DNA of 64,000 bases. Source: Porpolomopsis calyptriformis (taxonomy: Eukaryota; Basidiomycota; Agaricomycetes; Agaricales; Hygrophoraceae). Made by a program: the position numbers and the translations under genes. This document shows, one piece after another, positions 11,250 through 21,351 of this stretch. The notes beneath the pieces were generated by a model. The model saw only the letters and a program-made list of their open reading frames with translations. It ran no database searches and was not told the origin of the DNA. The first letter of the stretch is position 1, and the number at the start of each line of letters is the position of its first letter. The DNA is taken from positions 620,001 to 684,000 of the forward strand of contig OX621174.1 of the NCBI GenBank assembly GCA_951640195.1. The letters are read 5' to 3'.

Positions 11250-12590
11250 CCTGTAAAGGCATAACCATTGTTATACAATACTTGAAGATGTCTCCAAAGA
11301 TGTAAATACAATTGCACTTTCTGGAAACAGAGTAACATGTGAAGCACTTCTTGCTATTACCAACACAATTGCTATAGCAGTGATGCTGTTAGAGTCACCT
11401 GAAAGGGTTAAACCAATAGCAGGTACAGCTGAACCCATCATAGCTGAGAGCTATGCAAGTATGTGTAGCAATCAACTTGCTAATAGGGTGCAGCCTGTAC
11501 CCTCAACCTCAGCCATGCATTACAATATGTATGCAAATCAACCCACCTACAATCAAGTGGGAGGTCACTGTAGGGGTAAGCACAATGCTTACTATGAATA
11601 CCACCAGCCAAGGACTAAATAGTCCTAGCAAGGTAGTAATAGGGGTCATAAATATAGTCATAACTACAAAACAACCCTGTCTCAGAGGGGAAAGTGTTAT
11701 AAAGACACTCAACCTCATAAAAGAACTCTGTCAGTGACAGAAGAGAACTTGATTGCTAATGCAATGCAGCAAGCCTTTAACCAAGGTAAAATAAATGGAT
11801 CAGTCTAATCCATTATAAAAATGCACAACACCCTCTCCAGATAGATGAGGAAATGCAAATTGTACAAGTTGTACAAGGCAGGATTTGATGTGAATCAGCT
11901 CCTCCCATCTGTCACTGATGATAGTGATAATAACATGAATGCGGTACAGACTTATACTACTGATGTATATTTACAGCCTACTATTAGGGCTTATGCTATG
12001 ACTGCAACTGAAGTGTTGCAGTATGCATCTAGACTGCCAACTACACCAGAGCAGGCAGTAAGTCGCTACTCATAAGACACAAATGTGCCATGTTGGCATT
12101 ATATAGTGATAACAAGGAAAACTTGTCCACTAATGCTGAGTTAGTTAAAAGGGACCAGTATATCTCTGTGTAGCCACTTTGGGGTACCATAGGTACCTTT
12201 TTCATTGTGAAAATATCCTCAGACAATGAAGAAGATAGTATTATCGACAATACCCTGTCAGATGAACAAATCACTGACTATAGCGATGATGCACAGAGTG
12301 CTGAGGAATATAACTCAGCATGTGCTAGTGATGTAGATGAGACATAGTCTGTATATATTGAAGAAGCAGATAAATACATGTCTGCTAGCTATGAAGATGA
12401 AGCAGATGAGTATAGGTTTGCTGAAGCCAATAATGAGGTAGATGACAATATGTCTGCTGTTGATGACAATGAAGCGTATGCTTCAAATCAGCCTTCAGAT
12501 GAAGAAGGCAGTTACATAAGCATGTAGAACTACATGCTCTCCCTCTGGAAATTTCTTTTGGAGGGGAAGGCTTAACCACCCAGAATTCAA
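11250..12590 (+). pseudogene. B1 3' internal region: decayed Q/N-rich and acidic reading frames
   Basis: A frame from 11380 includes a Tyr/His/Gln-rich segment (YYEYHQPRTK) with a counterpart in B2 near 49310 (HHEYSQPRT). Further on (about 12070-12570) a frame strongly enriched in Asp, Glu, Ser and Tyr ends in LLEGKA before a stop. The equivalent B2 end is at 49500-49560 (FFRGEGF). I do not recognise either protein. Gag-like is possible given the position before the polypurine tract, but no zinc knuckle or enzyme motif is visible. Confidence 0.45.
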
Positions 12591-12672
12591 TTCAGAGTGG
12601 GAGTATATGGAGTATAGCTCAGCTACGCTTTGCTATATGACAAAAAATATTATATGATGCAGAAGAGCATTA

Positions 12673-12701
12673 TGAAAAAAAAATATATATATTTTTTTTC
12701 A
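12673..12701. repeat. Near-perfect A/T palindrome upstream of B1 3' LTR
   Basis: TGAAAAAAAA, a TATATATA core and TTTTTTTTCA form a long inverted repeat. B2 has a shorter version at 49642-49663 (TGAGAAATATATATATTTTTCA), so the structure is shared by both copies. Confidence 0.6.
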
Positions 12702-12794
12702 GAATCAAACTTTGATTCTGTTCTTAATTCTCCTACTGATTCATAGGATATCTTTTGTCAATTGTACCCCATGGGTCAATCTGATGAGGGAGGA

Positions 12795-13006
12795 TATAAC
12801 AGATATGGTTGTTACAGGAGTAGTTATAAGGATGTGATCCTTATTTGTTAGTATTTGTACCTAAGAGCAGTATATAGTTAGTATTTACCTTTATTTAGGT
12901 AGTTCTTTTTACATCTTGCCACTGCTTGTACCAGGTCTATACAACTCCAATTGATATTAGTCATATTCAGCTAGTTTTGAGTAAGGCAAGTGTCAGAACT
13001 CTTACA
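12795..13006 (+). repeat. B1 3' LTR
   Basis: This is the 212-bp partner of the LTR at 3105. It is preceded by the purine tract GATGAGGGAGGA and followed by CTTTC, the matching target duplication. Gypsy-1 integrase resumes immediately after. Confidence 0.85.
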
Positions 13007-13011
13007 CTTTC

Positions 13012-14690
13012 ATTCATGTATCAAGAATTCCTACTGTAACAAAGAGGAATCTGTCATACTTCTTAGAAGAAAATATGAAAATTCTTGGAAGACCCAAGAT
13101 AATGGCACCATTATCTTCAACAATCGGATCTATATCTTGAGTGACAAGCCTCTCTGTAGAGAAATCATTGCCCAATATTATAACAACCCTCTATCTGGAC
13201 ACTATAGGCATTTCCAAGACTACTGAAGTCCTCTGTCACAATTACTAGTGGCCCACAATCTATTAAGATGTGAAACAATACATCTCTGGTTGTGAAACTT
13301 GTCAATGTACCAAGGCCTTGAAGACTCTGCTTTACCCCTTGAATCCCCTGACTCACTAATTGGACATGATCACTGTCGACCTTGTAGGACCTATTCCTGA
13401 GTGTCAAGAATATAACACCATCCTGACAATTGTCAACTCATTCTCCAAGGCAGTCAAATTTGAACCTACACATATTGAACTTAACTCTAAAGGCTTTGCT
13501 AAGATCATCTGAGATTGTGTAATCCAAGATCATGGAATCCCTTGATGTATCATTCATGATTGCAATCCACAATTTGTGTCAAAGTACTTGACTAACCTCT
13601 TCCACTTCCTAGGTACTACACAGAACATTTCCACTGCCTACCACCCCCAGACTGATAGCTAATCCAAATGGATAAATCAAATGCTCAAACAATATCTGCA
13701 TATCTTCATTAACCATCATTAGGATAATTGGAAGGAATGGCTAGTGCTAGCTGGGTTCTCATACAACAACTCTGTCCATGCTGCTACCACTCAAACTCCC
13801 ATCTACATCAACTATAGTCAACACCCTTGGTTAGGAAATAACTCTTGAAGAGAAGTCTTGAATGAATCGGCTACTTAATTTGCTGAATGAATGAAACACA
13901 TCCATTCAACAAGCAAATAAGAAAATGAAGACTAGTTATAATAAACAATCCCACCCCACTCACAAATACTCCCTTGGAGACAAGGTCTGGCTTACTGCTA
14001 TGAATGTTAATACCTATTGAGCCATAAAGAAACTTGACAACAAATGCTTTAGACCCTTTTCAAGGTACTTGAGAAGATTAGTCATTCTGCTTACCAACTT
14101 GAACTCCTGCATGAGTAGATAGGATTGCATCCAATCTTCAATGAATCATACTTGTCCCCCTATTGTTCACCTTCCTTCCACAATCAAAAGGCTCCCCCTC
14201 CCCCTCTTCAACTGGATGATAAAATTGAGTATGTCATCAAGAAAATTCTAGACTCCCAAATATATAGAGGAAACCTCTAGTATCTGGTGCACTGGGAAGG
14301 TTACACCAACAAGGAGAACACTTGGCAATCCAATTCCAATGTTGAACATACTTAAGAACTGGTTGATGAATTCCATGCCTTAGACCTAAAGCAACTAGCC
14401 CTGAGACTCCAAATCCATGTCATCTAAATGGATGACTTCTTCAGCATTGATGATTATCTCTATAACCCTATCACTGATTCAAATGGTGAAGGCTACAAGT
14501 CACCAACAATGTCCAGTAACATTGATGTCATCATTCCACTCACACCTATTGAGGTCAATTATATTTTGGATTTCAATTTTGATACCTCTATCCTCCTCCC
14601 TTGCCTTCCTTCTAATGCACATTGGGTATGGATCTACAAAGAAGGCCCAGTCAATACTATTACTATTGTCCTACAACTTGATGACTAAGG
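13012..14690 (+). pseudogene. Gypsy-1 integrase and chromodomain with C-terminal tail
   Basis: The frame resumes after B1 with an integrase N-terminal region (YYNNPLSGHYRHFQD), then a core with MITVDLVGPIPE, CIIHDCNPQF (normally SDRGxQF) and ISTAYHPQTD. About 14214-14375 encodes a chromodomain (YVIKKILDSQ, YLVHWEGYTNKENTW). Chromodomains of chromoviruses bind methylated histone H3 and steer integration into heterochromatin. A further frame, 14428-14688, starting MDDFFSIDDYLYN, follows; it may be the Pol tail or a separate small ORF. Many nonsense codons are present. Confidence 0.75.
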
Positions 14691-15018
14691 CTAGATACTT
14701 TATACTTACTAGTTAACCTATCCTCTTTCTACTCTAGAAATCTAATAACAATATAATTATTATCTTCCCACTATTCCTTGTTATATGCCATGATAGCTTT
14801 TACAAGACTGCTTGAGGTATCTCCAATGTCTACACTAACCTCATGTGGATGCAATTCTAAAGGGAGAGTGATGTTATGATGCATTCTATTTTTCATTTTA
14901 TCTTATCATAGACTTCTCTAATCTCATCTTATCTTCTACCACCTTCCCTTTCCATCCATTTGTTTATTCTCCTTCTGGTAGATTAGAGGGAGATTCACCA
15001 TTAGTTAGCAATAGTGCC

Positions 15019-15428
15019 TATTATAAACTGGTCATTGTCAAGACAGTTGTACTTCAGGTGCTCTGTCCAAGATGATGATATAAGTCTCAAGTCCTAGTTA
15101 TTGGGGTAGCTAATGAGGAATCAGACTTAAAGTCTGGGTATAACTAACTACGAGTTTATATACTAACTACACTACTGTGGATGAGTCAGTGTTACATAAG
15201 GAATATATGCAGTGAGTAAGAGATAAACATAATAAGAACTCAGAGCATGTAAAGAGATGAAACATAATAAGTCAGAAATGAAAAGTATTCTACTTTGGGT
15301 AAATGAAGGATATAAGGCTATGGGGAATTCCATGACACAATCGTGGGGAATCCCAAGCAAGATAAGAGAAGTCTGACTAAACTACAAAGATACACATAGA
15401 CAGAGAAGGAAAATTTACATCCATGACA
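15019..15428 (-). repeat. C 3' LTR
   Basis: A 410-bp LTR with a minus-strand TATATAAACTC box, a segment AAGTCTGATTC about 34 bp downstream of it, a TGACTCA motif upstream, and two copies of the GGGGAATYCC type. It starts with TA instead of TG. Confidence 0.8.
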
Positions 15429-15444
15429 TACACCTCACTTTTCA

Positions 15445-15464
15445 GGAAATTTGACCCAAATTTC
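15445..15464. promoter_or_regulatory. Conserved inverted repeat beside the C polypurine tract
   Basis: GGAAATTTGACCCAAATTTC is an inverted repeat (GAAATTTG/CAAATTTC with a 3-nt centre). It sits between the ORF3 stop and the LTR, as in D, D3, E and F. The minus-strand purine-rich GTGAGGTGTA lies next to the LTR. Confidence 0.5.
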
Positions 15465-16158
15465 AAACTTGGGTGATGTTAGTTGTTTCGATCTCTAAGG
15501 CCTGGGTCTGGATTTCCTTAGTAGTCAGGGCCTCTTTAATAACCACTGAGAGGGAAGTGATAGGCTCAACTTCTGAAGTCAGCTGGGTGGGGGTGGGGGT
15601 AGCAGTAATATTGTCATCATCTAGGTATTCCAAATCGAGATCAATAGGGTTCTCAACCGAACTCCTGTACTTGATGAGAGTTTCCCTTGTCATGAGGTCT
15701 TGCTGTATCAAGCCTTTGATAGCTCGACAGTCCTCCAGCATTTGGGAGATAAGGGCATGGGTGGTGACATTTCTATAATCAATCCAGTTTCGTTTCTTTT
15801 CTTGCTCAAGCATCCACAGTTTGTGTTCAAGTATGTTGTAACTGTCCTTCTAAAACATAATATATTTCTCTGTCACCTTCAACTCTGCTTGTAATTTGCA
15901 ATTCCATTGTCTGATGCTTTTATTATTAACATTCAGATGGGTGATAGTGATGTTGGGATCTTTGGGGGGTGGAGTTGACTCATTTCCAAAAGGATCAGTG
16001 GCAGTCATGCGAGGTTGTTGGTGTAATTGCCTAGAGATAGGGACAGTAGTAGTAGTGGAGGGACTAGGGGTAGGGGAACAGGTGCAAGGGGAAGGAATTT
16101 GTCCTTAGCAGTAGGTAGCAACTTGACAGTTGGGTTTGGGAGTACAAGTGGCAGGCAT
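15463..16158 (-). pseudogene. ORF3 of element C (post-pol accessory ORF)
   Basis: A 231-codon frame starting MPAT at 16158 with in-frame stops. It lies between the integrase end and the 3' LTR in sense orientation. A Pro/Ser/Thr-rich N-terminus (SPTPSPST, TPPPKDP) is followed by a helical, aromatic-rich middle (LQAELKVTEK, LWMLEQEKKRNW, DYRNVTTHAL) and an acidic tail with PIDLDLEY. It is collinear with ORF3 of D and D3. No signal peptide, transmembrane segment or enzyme motif is visible. It was retained in a deletion derivative that lost RT. Function unknown. Confidence 0.6.
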
Positions 16159-16960
16159 TTTTAAATGATAGTTCTGCAATGTAGGACATTTTAGTCAAGT
16201 GGTCTTAGTCAAGTGGTCTTGGTTGAGTGATTTAGACTATTGACAAGAGGCATTGTCAAAAGTGGGGAAAAGATTGGATGGAGTTATATCAATGGCTCTG
16301 GGTTTATAAGCACCATTTGAATCTAAGAATAGAGTCACAAAATGGACAGCTAGAATGATAACAAATGAGTTAAGTTGCCATTTGAATTGAGTCTTCTTAA
16401 GTCTTCACAATTTCCTTAGCATATTATAAGATGTTTGATTGTTCTTCCAGAGTAACTTATCTTCAACATTAGGTCTCAGGAGTGATACATGAAAGACTTG
16501 GTGGAGTTTCCAAGTTCTGGGAATATTGATAAGATATGCAAGATCCAATACTTGTTCTAGGATCTTGAATGGTCCAGTTCTTCAGTTATCCAGTTTCTTA
16601 GCAGGTTGAGTCGTCTTGATATTCTTGGTATCCAACCAAACTAGGTCTCCAACTTTGAAGGAAGGAGAGAGTTTTTATTTTCAATTGGCATATTTCTTTA
16701 TCAATTCTGTAGCATATGATAGTGATTCACTAGCACTCTTCTGAGCATGTGTAAGATATTTATGGAAGGTGTTTGCTGTGGGGACATTACTCAGGGTAAT
16801 GGTACATTGAGTAGTATGGTCCATAACATTGAGTGAATCATCTGAACCTTTCAAAAACCCTGGGACTTCAAGTCTGTTGCTAGCCTCTTCTTTTGATCAT
16901 CTGACTAATTCCGTATACCATATTTTGCTATATCTGATGGAGTCTTGCTCATTACCAATG
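16159..16960 (-). pseudogene. Element C integrase C-terminal remnant
   Basis: The minus-strand frame contains TANTFHKYLTHAQ, VWLDTKNIKTTQPAKKLDN and HQVFHVSLLRPN, the GPY/F-like C-terminal part of gypsy integrase, matching D at about 34700-35150. Upstream sequence jumps directly to the Gag end near 16960, marking an internal deletion of about 2.7 kb relative to D. Most of the chromodomain seen in D is not recognisable. Confidence 0.6.
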
Positions 16961-18400
16961 TAGTGGGCAAGCTAATGTTCTCCATGTTAGGCTTAGCAGT
17001 AATGATACATACATCTTGGCCTCATCCTCATCCTCATCCTTAGTAACCTCCTCTGCCTTGATAATATCCTCCTCAATGTGAGGAAGAGGTATTGGATAAA
17101 TTCATCTCATTACTGGCAACTCGGCTGGGACATGCATTCGTGAAATGCCTAGGTTGGCTACAGGTATAGGAGTTTCCACATGGGATTATAAGGGTAGAAG
17201 AGGAAGACTCTTCTCTCTTGACAGTGGGGGCTGCTGACATTTGATGGGTTGCTATTTTAGCCACAGTTGATCCTCAGGTAGGAAAGGGGTTAGAGTATTG
17301 GGGTTGGGACATGGAGGACTGATTCTGGGAGGCTAAAATGTCTTTTTGGTATTAGTATCATGTTGTTGCATCCTTCTATTCTTGGAGGGTAGTAGGGACA
17401 GCGGGGAGCCAGTAAGCATAATCAATGAACTTACTGTCAAGTCCAGCTTGGTATTGATCGATGAGAGTGGCATTATTGAAACTGGTGTTAACCTCTAAAG
17501 TGCCAAAGTGCAGGTTGTATTCCTCAATTTTCTTTTTTTCTTGATGAAGATTCTTAATATCATTGAGAGTACAACTTTGTCTGTCAACTCCTTTGAATGT
17601 ATGTTGGAATTGGATAGTGAAGGTGGCCTAGGTAGCTGCAGGGCTAGTCCATGCAACAGCAGGCATTTCTTTCATTTCTTGTTTGGCCCACATTTGGGCT
17701 AGATGGCCCTTTATAAAAGCAAGGGCAAAGAGAATCTTATATTCATTGCAGTAGGGTTTTCCCATGAAATACAGTTAACAGCTATTGATAAATTTGTTGA
17801 TATTCTGCACTTGACCAGTGAATTTATCAGGTTTTGCCATCTTTATCTCAATGGTGGTAGCGGCAGGAGTAGGAGGTTGTAGTTGCAGTGGGGGCTAAGA
17901 CTGAGCTTGGGTAGTAAGTTGTTGGTTGAGATTCTGAATCTCTGTTGCCTGTTGCATATTAGCAGCCTGGAGAATAGCTACTTCTCTCTGCAAGTCATTC
18001 ATAGCTGAGAGAATGTCAGTAAGGTTAGGGGTAGGGGGATTAGCATGAGAACCTATTGGTGGTGGTGAAGGTGAAGGTGAGGGTGAGGTTAAAGGTGAAG
18101 AAGGTTGAGTTGGTTGTTGAAATGGGAAGGGTTGATATCTGATAGAAGGGGGAGTAATGGGACATTGTGACTGGGTGGTGGCAAGTAATCAAGTTGTTTC
18201 ACTTCAAGTTCTTCCTAGAGCTTGTGAGGTATCTAGTAAGGGAGAAGCTTGACTAGCTTCTTCATTTGGGTCTGGGAAGATTCAGGTTTGTGAGTAAAGT
18301 AATTGAGAAAGAGGATTTCACTTAGAGGAGTTGTAGAAATCTTCTTCATCATCTAGTGTGAAAGTAAGGGGTGGATCAAGTAAAGAGGAGAGAGTAAGAA
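16960..18400 (-). pseudogene. Element C Gag
   Basis: The minus strand encodes a retrotransposon Gag core (KPDKFTGQVQNINKFI, ALAFIKGHLAQMWA, KIEEYNLHFGTLEVNTSFNN) and a decayed zinc knuckle SYTCSQPRHFTNAC, in which the first Cys and the Gly are lost. An acidic tail (TKDEDEDEAK) follows before the deletion junction. Several nonsense codons are present. It was the particle protein and RNA-binding nucleocapsid. Confidence 0.65.
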
Positions 18401-18403
18401 GGA

Positions 18404-18414
18404 AGTCTGATTCT
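18404..18414 (-). promoter_or_regulatory. C primer-binding site (self-priming type)
   Basis: On the minus strand the bases after the 5' LTR read AGAATCAGACTT. GAATCAGACTT is complementary to AAGTCTGATTC inside the LTR, downstream of its TATA box. There is no tRNA-type TGG. Confidence 0.6.
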
Positions 18415-18824
18415 TGTTATAAACTGGTCATTGTCAAGACAGTTTTACTTCAGGTGCTCTATCCAAGATGATGATATGAGTCTCAAGTCCTAGTTATTGG
18501 GGTAGCTAACAAGGAATTAGACTTAAAGTCTGAGTATAACTAACTATGAGTTTATATACTAACTATACTACTGTGGATAAGTCGGTGTTACATGAGGAAT
18601 ACATGCAGTGAGTAAGAGATAAACATAATAAGAACTCAGAGCATGTGAAGAGATGAAATATAATGAGTTGGAAATGAAAAGTATCCTACTTTAGGTAAAT
18701 GAAGGATATAAGGCTATGGGGAATTCCATGATGCAATCATGGGGAATCCCAAGCAAGATAAGAGAAGTCCAACTAAACTACAAAGACAAACATAGACAGA
18801 GAAGGAAAATTTACATCTATGACA
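18415..18824 (-). repeat. C 5' LTR
   Basis: The 410-bp partner of the LTR at 15019. It differs from it by scattered base changes that look like transitions where compared. Followed by GTGCT. Confidence 0.8.
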
Positions 18825-18989
18825 GTGCTATCTACAGTTGCACAGCAGCTGAGTCATCATTGGTCAGCTATTCCATAGAATGTAGTTGAGTCATCACAAT
18901 TCAGACTCAGATTAGTTAAGTAGTATAGTCAGAGTTTGTACCTCTAGTTTTAATCTCAACTTAGACACCCCAACCTTGTCATTTGGTTA

Positions 18990-19250
18990 GGATCTCTGGT
19001 TTCTCCATTGAGCTCCTTAAGCATAACTAGGAGGCCCCTGCGCCTTAACAGGAAGAATATTGACAACTGTGTATTGGCATGTTTCCAACTCTACAACAAT
19101 CTTACTAAGCATCTGTAGGACTGATGAAGAAACCTCATGGATCCTCACTACTGAGCTAGGACATGCCCTGGGACTTGTCTCAGAGTTCCACTCCACTTAT
19201 CTGGATAAACCCAGACCTGACTATTGAATCCTTTCACTCTTATTTATTCT
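18990..19250 (+). pseudogene. G' Pol C-terminus (chromodomain end)
   Basis: The frame around 19100-19230 gives LMKKPHGSSLLS and NPDLTIES, corresponding to the end of G Pol (DEETSWILATELGH, KPRPDY). Only the terminal part of the chromodomain region is left, with stops. Recognised by alignment to G. Confidence 0.55.
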
Positions 19251-19273
19251 TTTTCTTCAATTTTAAAAAATCC

Positions 19274-20048
19274 TTATTCTATTGAAGGGACTAATTCTAC
19301 ATCCCTTATGGGCATTTCCTCCTCCTCCTCTGACATCTCCTCCTCCTCTGACACCTCTGAACTTTCTCCACTTTCTCCACTATCCTCATAATCCCCATCT
19401 AGTAACTCCTCTATCCTCTCTATGGACTCCCTCATCCTCTTCATCTCTATCCTCATCTTCCTCATCTCCCCCCAAACTCCTTGTAACTCCTCCCTCAAAT
19501 TCTCTATCTCTACTAACTCTGCATTTCCTTGTTGCCTTTTTCCACCATACTCCAGTTCCTCCATGGCACTCTAGGTGCATTTTCTCTTTGCAGGTTCTTC
19601 CCCAACCCAACACTTCCCCTTCACATGTTGACAGGCAGTGCAACTCCGGGCCTTCCCCTGTCTGGTCAGCCACACACATTCCTCTGCTAACCCCTTCCGG
19701 GTGCAAGGCTCACATGGAGTCCTCCTAAACGAACTCTGGTCAACTCTGGAATAAAACAGATAAAAAAGACAATACTTACAGCCTTCTGATTATGTTGTCT
19801 TGCCCTGATCTCTCCTCTGCCTGCTCTGTTGTTTGAGCTGCCTCTATTGCCCTCCTTGCTGCCTCCTTTTTTGCAGCCTTAGCAGCCTTTCTGGCTGCCT
19901 ATTACTCCTCTGCCAACTGATGCTCTTCCTCTGCCCTTCGGATTTCCTCCACTCATTTCTCTGCTTCCTTGCACTCTTGTTGTTCTTCATTTTTGAGCTG
20001 AACTTGCAGCTGCGTGAGTTGGGCTTGAATTTCATTGCAAGTAGGCAT
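19274..20048 (-). pseudogene. Antisense spliced coiled-coil/cysteine-cluster gene of G' (246 codons)
   Basis: Minus strand, opposite to pol. Exon 1 is 20048-19780 (MPTCNEIQAQL, a Glu/Arg/Ala-rich coiled coil). The intron is 19779-19746 (GTAAGT to TTCCAG, 34 nt, not a multiple of three). Exon 2 is 19745-19274, with CEPCTRKGLAEEC, then CTACQHVKGKCWVG and KRKC, a second coiled coil (NLREELQGVWGEMRK) and an acidic tail ending MPIRDVELVPSIE. Exons sum to 741 nt, in frame. All seven cysteines match the G copy. A TATATAATGGGG box (20077-20090) lies upstream and is shared with G. A few nonsense codons (mainly in exon 1) disable it. It may bind DNA or RNA; function unknown. Confidence 0.65.
19746..19779 (-). 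other. 34-nt spliceosomal intron in the G' antisense gene
   Basis: Reads GTAAGTATTGTC to TTTTATTCCAG on the minus strand. It occupies the same position as the 37-nt intron of G and is required to keep the frame. Confidence 0.65.
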
Positions 20049-20201
20049 TGTTAATGAAGAAGAATGATCAACTGGACCCCATTATATATGTTCCAATTTC
20101 AAACTCCAATGATTCTCTGAAATCTGCCACATTCCGAAACTCCGATTTCTTGGTTATTTCCAAATATGGTCAAGTCCAGTATGCAGTCTTGAGGGCTTGC
20201 C

Positions 20202-20569
20202 TGTTATGATTTAGTAGTCGAAGGTTTTACTTCTCACATTAGAGGGGCTGATAAGGAATTGGAATTTGACTAAAGAGTGGAGGAACTAATTAGGAATTGA
20301 ACTTAACCTACTGACTAGAGGTCAGGCTTTATATACTAACTACCTGAGTCGGTATGAGTCAGTCATATGGACAATTACAAAGTGGAAAGCAGAATGTAAC
20401 TAGTGAAGAGTCACAAAAAGAATAATGGAAACAGAATGTGACTCGTGAAGAGTCGGAAGGAAGGTACATGTGACCAGTCTCTATATATAAAGCAGTAAAG
20501 CAGAAGGGTAAATGGAAGTGAGACTAATCAAGTATGACTAAAAGAAAAATGAAAAAAGTATCCGTGACA
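20202..20569 (-). repeat. E 3' LTR
   Basis: A 368-bp LTR beginning TGTTATGATT and ending GTGACA on the plus strand. It contains two copies of a roughly 42-bp unit with GAATGTGACTNGTGAAGAGT. Confidence 0.85.
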
Positions 20570-20582
20570 TACACCCACACTA

Positions 20583-20606
20583 AAAGGAATTTTGTCCCGA
20601 AATTTG
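20583..20606. promoter_or_regulatory. Conserved inverted repeat beside the E polypurine tract
   Basis: GGAATTTTGTCCCGAAATTT can pair as AATTT(T/C)G around TCC. It sits between ORF3 and the 3' LTR, as in C, D, D3 and F. Confidence 0.5.
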
Positions 20607-20649
20607 AGGCCGCTTCGAGAGTGTTGATGGGTGCGGAGGAGGGGAAGGA

Positions 20650-21228
20650 CTAGGATAAGTCCTTGTTAGAGATGGCGGTCGACAGGGAAATAATGTTGGC
20701 CAGGAAAGTATCATTGTTGTCAGGGATGGTGATAGGGTTCGACGACGAACCAGGGGGAACGATGAGCGGACCTGGGAAAATGGGGGGAGTGGGGGAATTG
20801 AGATGGGGAAGTACCTTTGCGACTTCCTCATGTTTTGCCTCCCAATACTCAGCTCGTTCTTGCCAATATTCGCTCTCTCTTCTCTTTCCATCCAAACTCA
20901 TTCCTTGGTTGTACAATTCTTTATTCCATCTTGCGATTCCGCCTTTGTAGTAATCAATGTCCTTTTTCAATGACTCGATGATCTGCTTGGGAGGGATAGG
21001 TAGTGTGATGATTTCGTTTGGCCACATGGTGAGGGCCTGGTCTCATTCGCAACGATTTTGTTGCCAGAGCTGTCCAGCGAGCTCAACCTCACCATAGGCA
21101 GAGGAGGTAGAAGTGAGCAGAGGGGGAGCGCGATGAGGAGGTTGTCCTCCAGTGGACATATGAGGGGCACAGGGTAGACGACTACCAGTAGATTTGCAGG
21201 CAGTTTGGTGAGAGCGTTTGGCAGGTAT
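20650..21228 (-). pseudogene. ORF3 of element E (post-pol accessory ORF)
   Basis: A sense frame downstream of the pol stop (21352). The likely start codon has decayed: IPAKRS (ATA) stands where other copies have MPATRS. The N-terminus includes KSTGSRLP, like F (KSTGRRPP). The middle is a strongly helical, Trp/Tyr-rich coiled coil (ESLKKDIDYYKGG, YWQERAEYWEAKHEEV), then a Pro-rich and Ser/Asn-rich tail. It is uninterrupted from 21027 to 20650, with a TGA just upstream. About 192 codons. No membrane segment or enzyme motif. I infer homology to ORF3 of C/D/F from position and N-terminal motifs. Confidence 0.55.
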
Positions 21229-21351
21229 AGCGATGTCAATTTTGAGGGGGAAAGACAGAGACGAAGGGGATTATAAGGATTGGTCGGAGTTTGGAAAAGG
21301 TGATGGAGGTGAAAAATATAAACGAGGGGAGTTGATACCATGAAAGAGTGG

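Larger units (their letters stand above)
3105..13006 (+). mobile_element. B1: large non-autonomous LTR retrotransposon inserted in gypsy-1
   Basis: Two 212-bp LTRs (ancestral ends TGTAACAG and CTTACA) and a perfect 5-bp target duplication, CTTTC at 3100-3104 and 13007-13011, delimit the element. A polypurine tract GATGAGGGAGGA precedes the 3' LTR, giving plus orientation. The interior (net of later insertions H/F at about 4340-6480 and J at 6992-11244) has no recognisable protease, RT, RNase H or integrase. It carries a diverged tandem array with hairpins and, near the 3' end, a decayed acidic reading frame. This fits a LARD-like element mobilised in trans. A second copy is B2 at 40658-49988. 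Confidence 0.8.
2095..14871 (+). mobile_element. Gypsy-1: 5'-truncated chromodomain Ty3/gypsy element, split by B1
   Basis: Plus-strand pol runs from reverse transcriptase (2095) to 3104, is interrupted by B1, and resumes at 13007 with integrase and a chromodomain. The polypurine tract AAAGGGAGAGTGA leads into an LTR starting TGTTATGATG at 14872. The two halves rejoin in the spacer between RNase H and integrase, and the bases flanking B1 (CTTTC) are a 5-bp target duplication, so the split is due to insertion. It is among the oldest layers, with very many stops. Gag, protease and the 5' LTR are missing. Confidence 0.75.
15019..18824 (-). mobile_element. C: internally deleted chromodomain-gypsy derivative (minus strand)
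   Basis: Two 410-bp LTRs (TGTTATAAACTGG to GTGACA, mutated in places) and the duplication GTGCC/GTGCT (15014-15018 and 18825-18829) define a 3.8-kb element. On the minus strand it retains Gag, only the last part of integrase, and ORF3. Protease, RT, RNase H and the integrase core are deleted, apparently in one event near 16960. It is therefore non-autonomous, relying in trans on a related full element such as D, whose LTR it resembles. Confidence 0.8.
14872..18981 (+). repeat. Gypsy-1 3' LTR, split by element C
   Basis: The LTR starts TGTTATGATG after a purine tract, runs to 15018, is interrupted by C, and continues from about 18825 to a tentative end near CTTGTCA at 18981. The start is well supported. 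The end is a guess because the 5' LTR is missing. Confidence 0.45.

Noticed and set aside
14428..14688. Small frame after the gypsy-1 chromodomain as an ORF3 homologue
   Set aside because: It lacks the MPA-type start, the Pro-rich N-terminus and the Trp-rich helix; more likely a Pol tail or a separate unrelated frame.
19282..19728. Plus-strand 148-aa Pro/Ser-rich reading frame
   Set aside because: It is the reverse complement of the conserved antisense-gene exon 2; composition comes from Glu/Lys-rich codons on the other strand.
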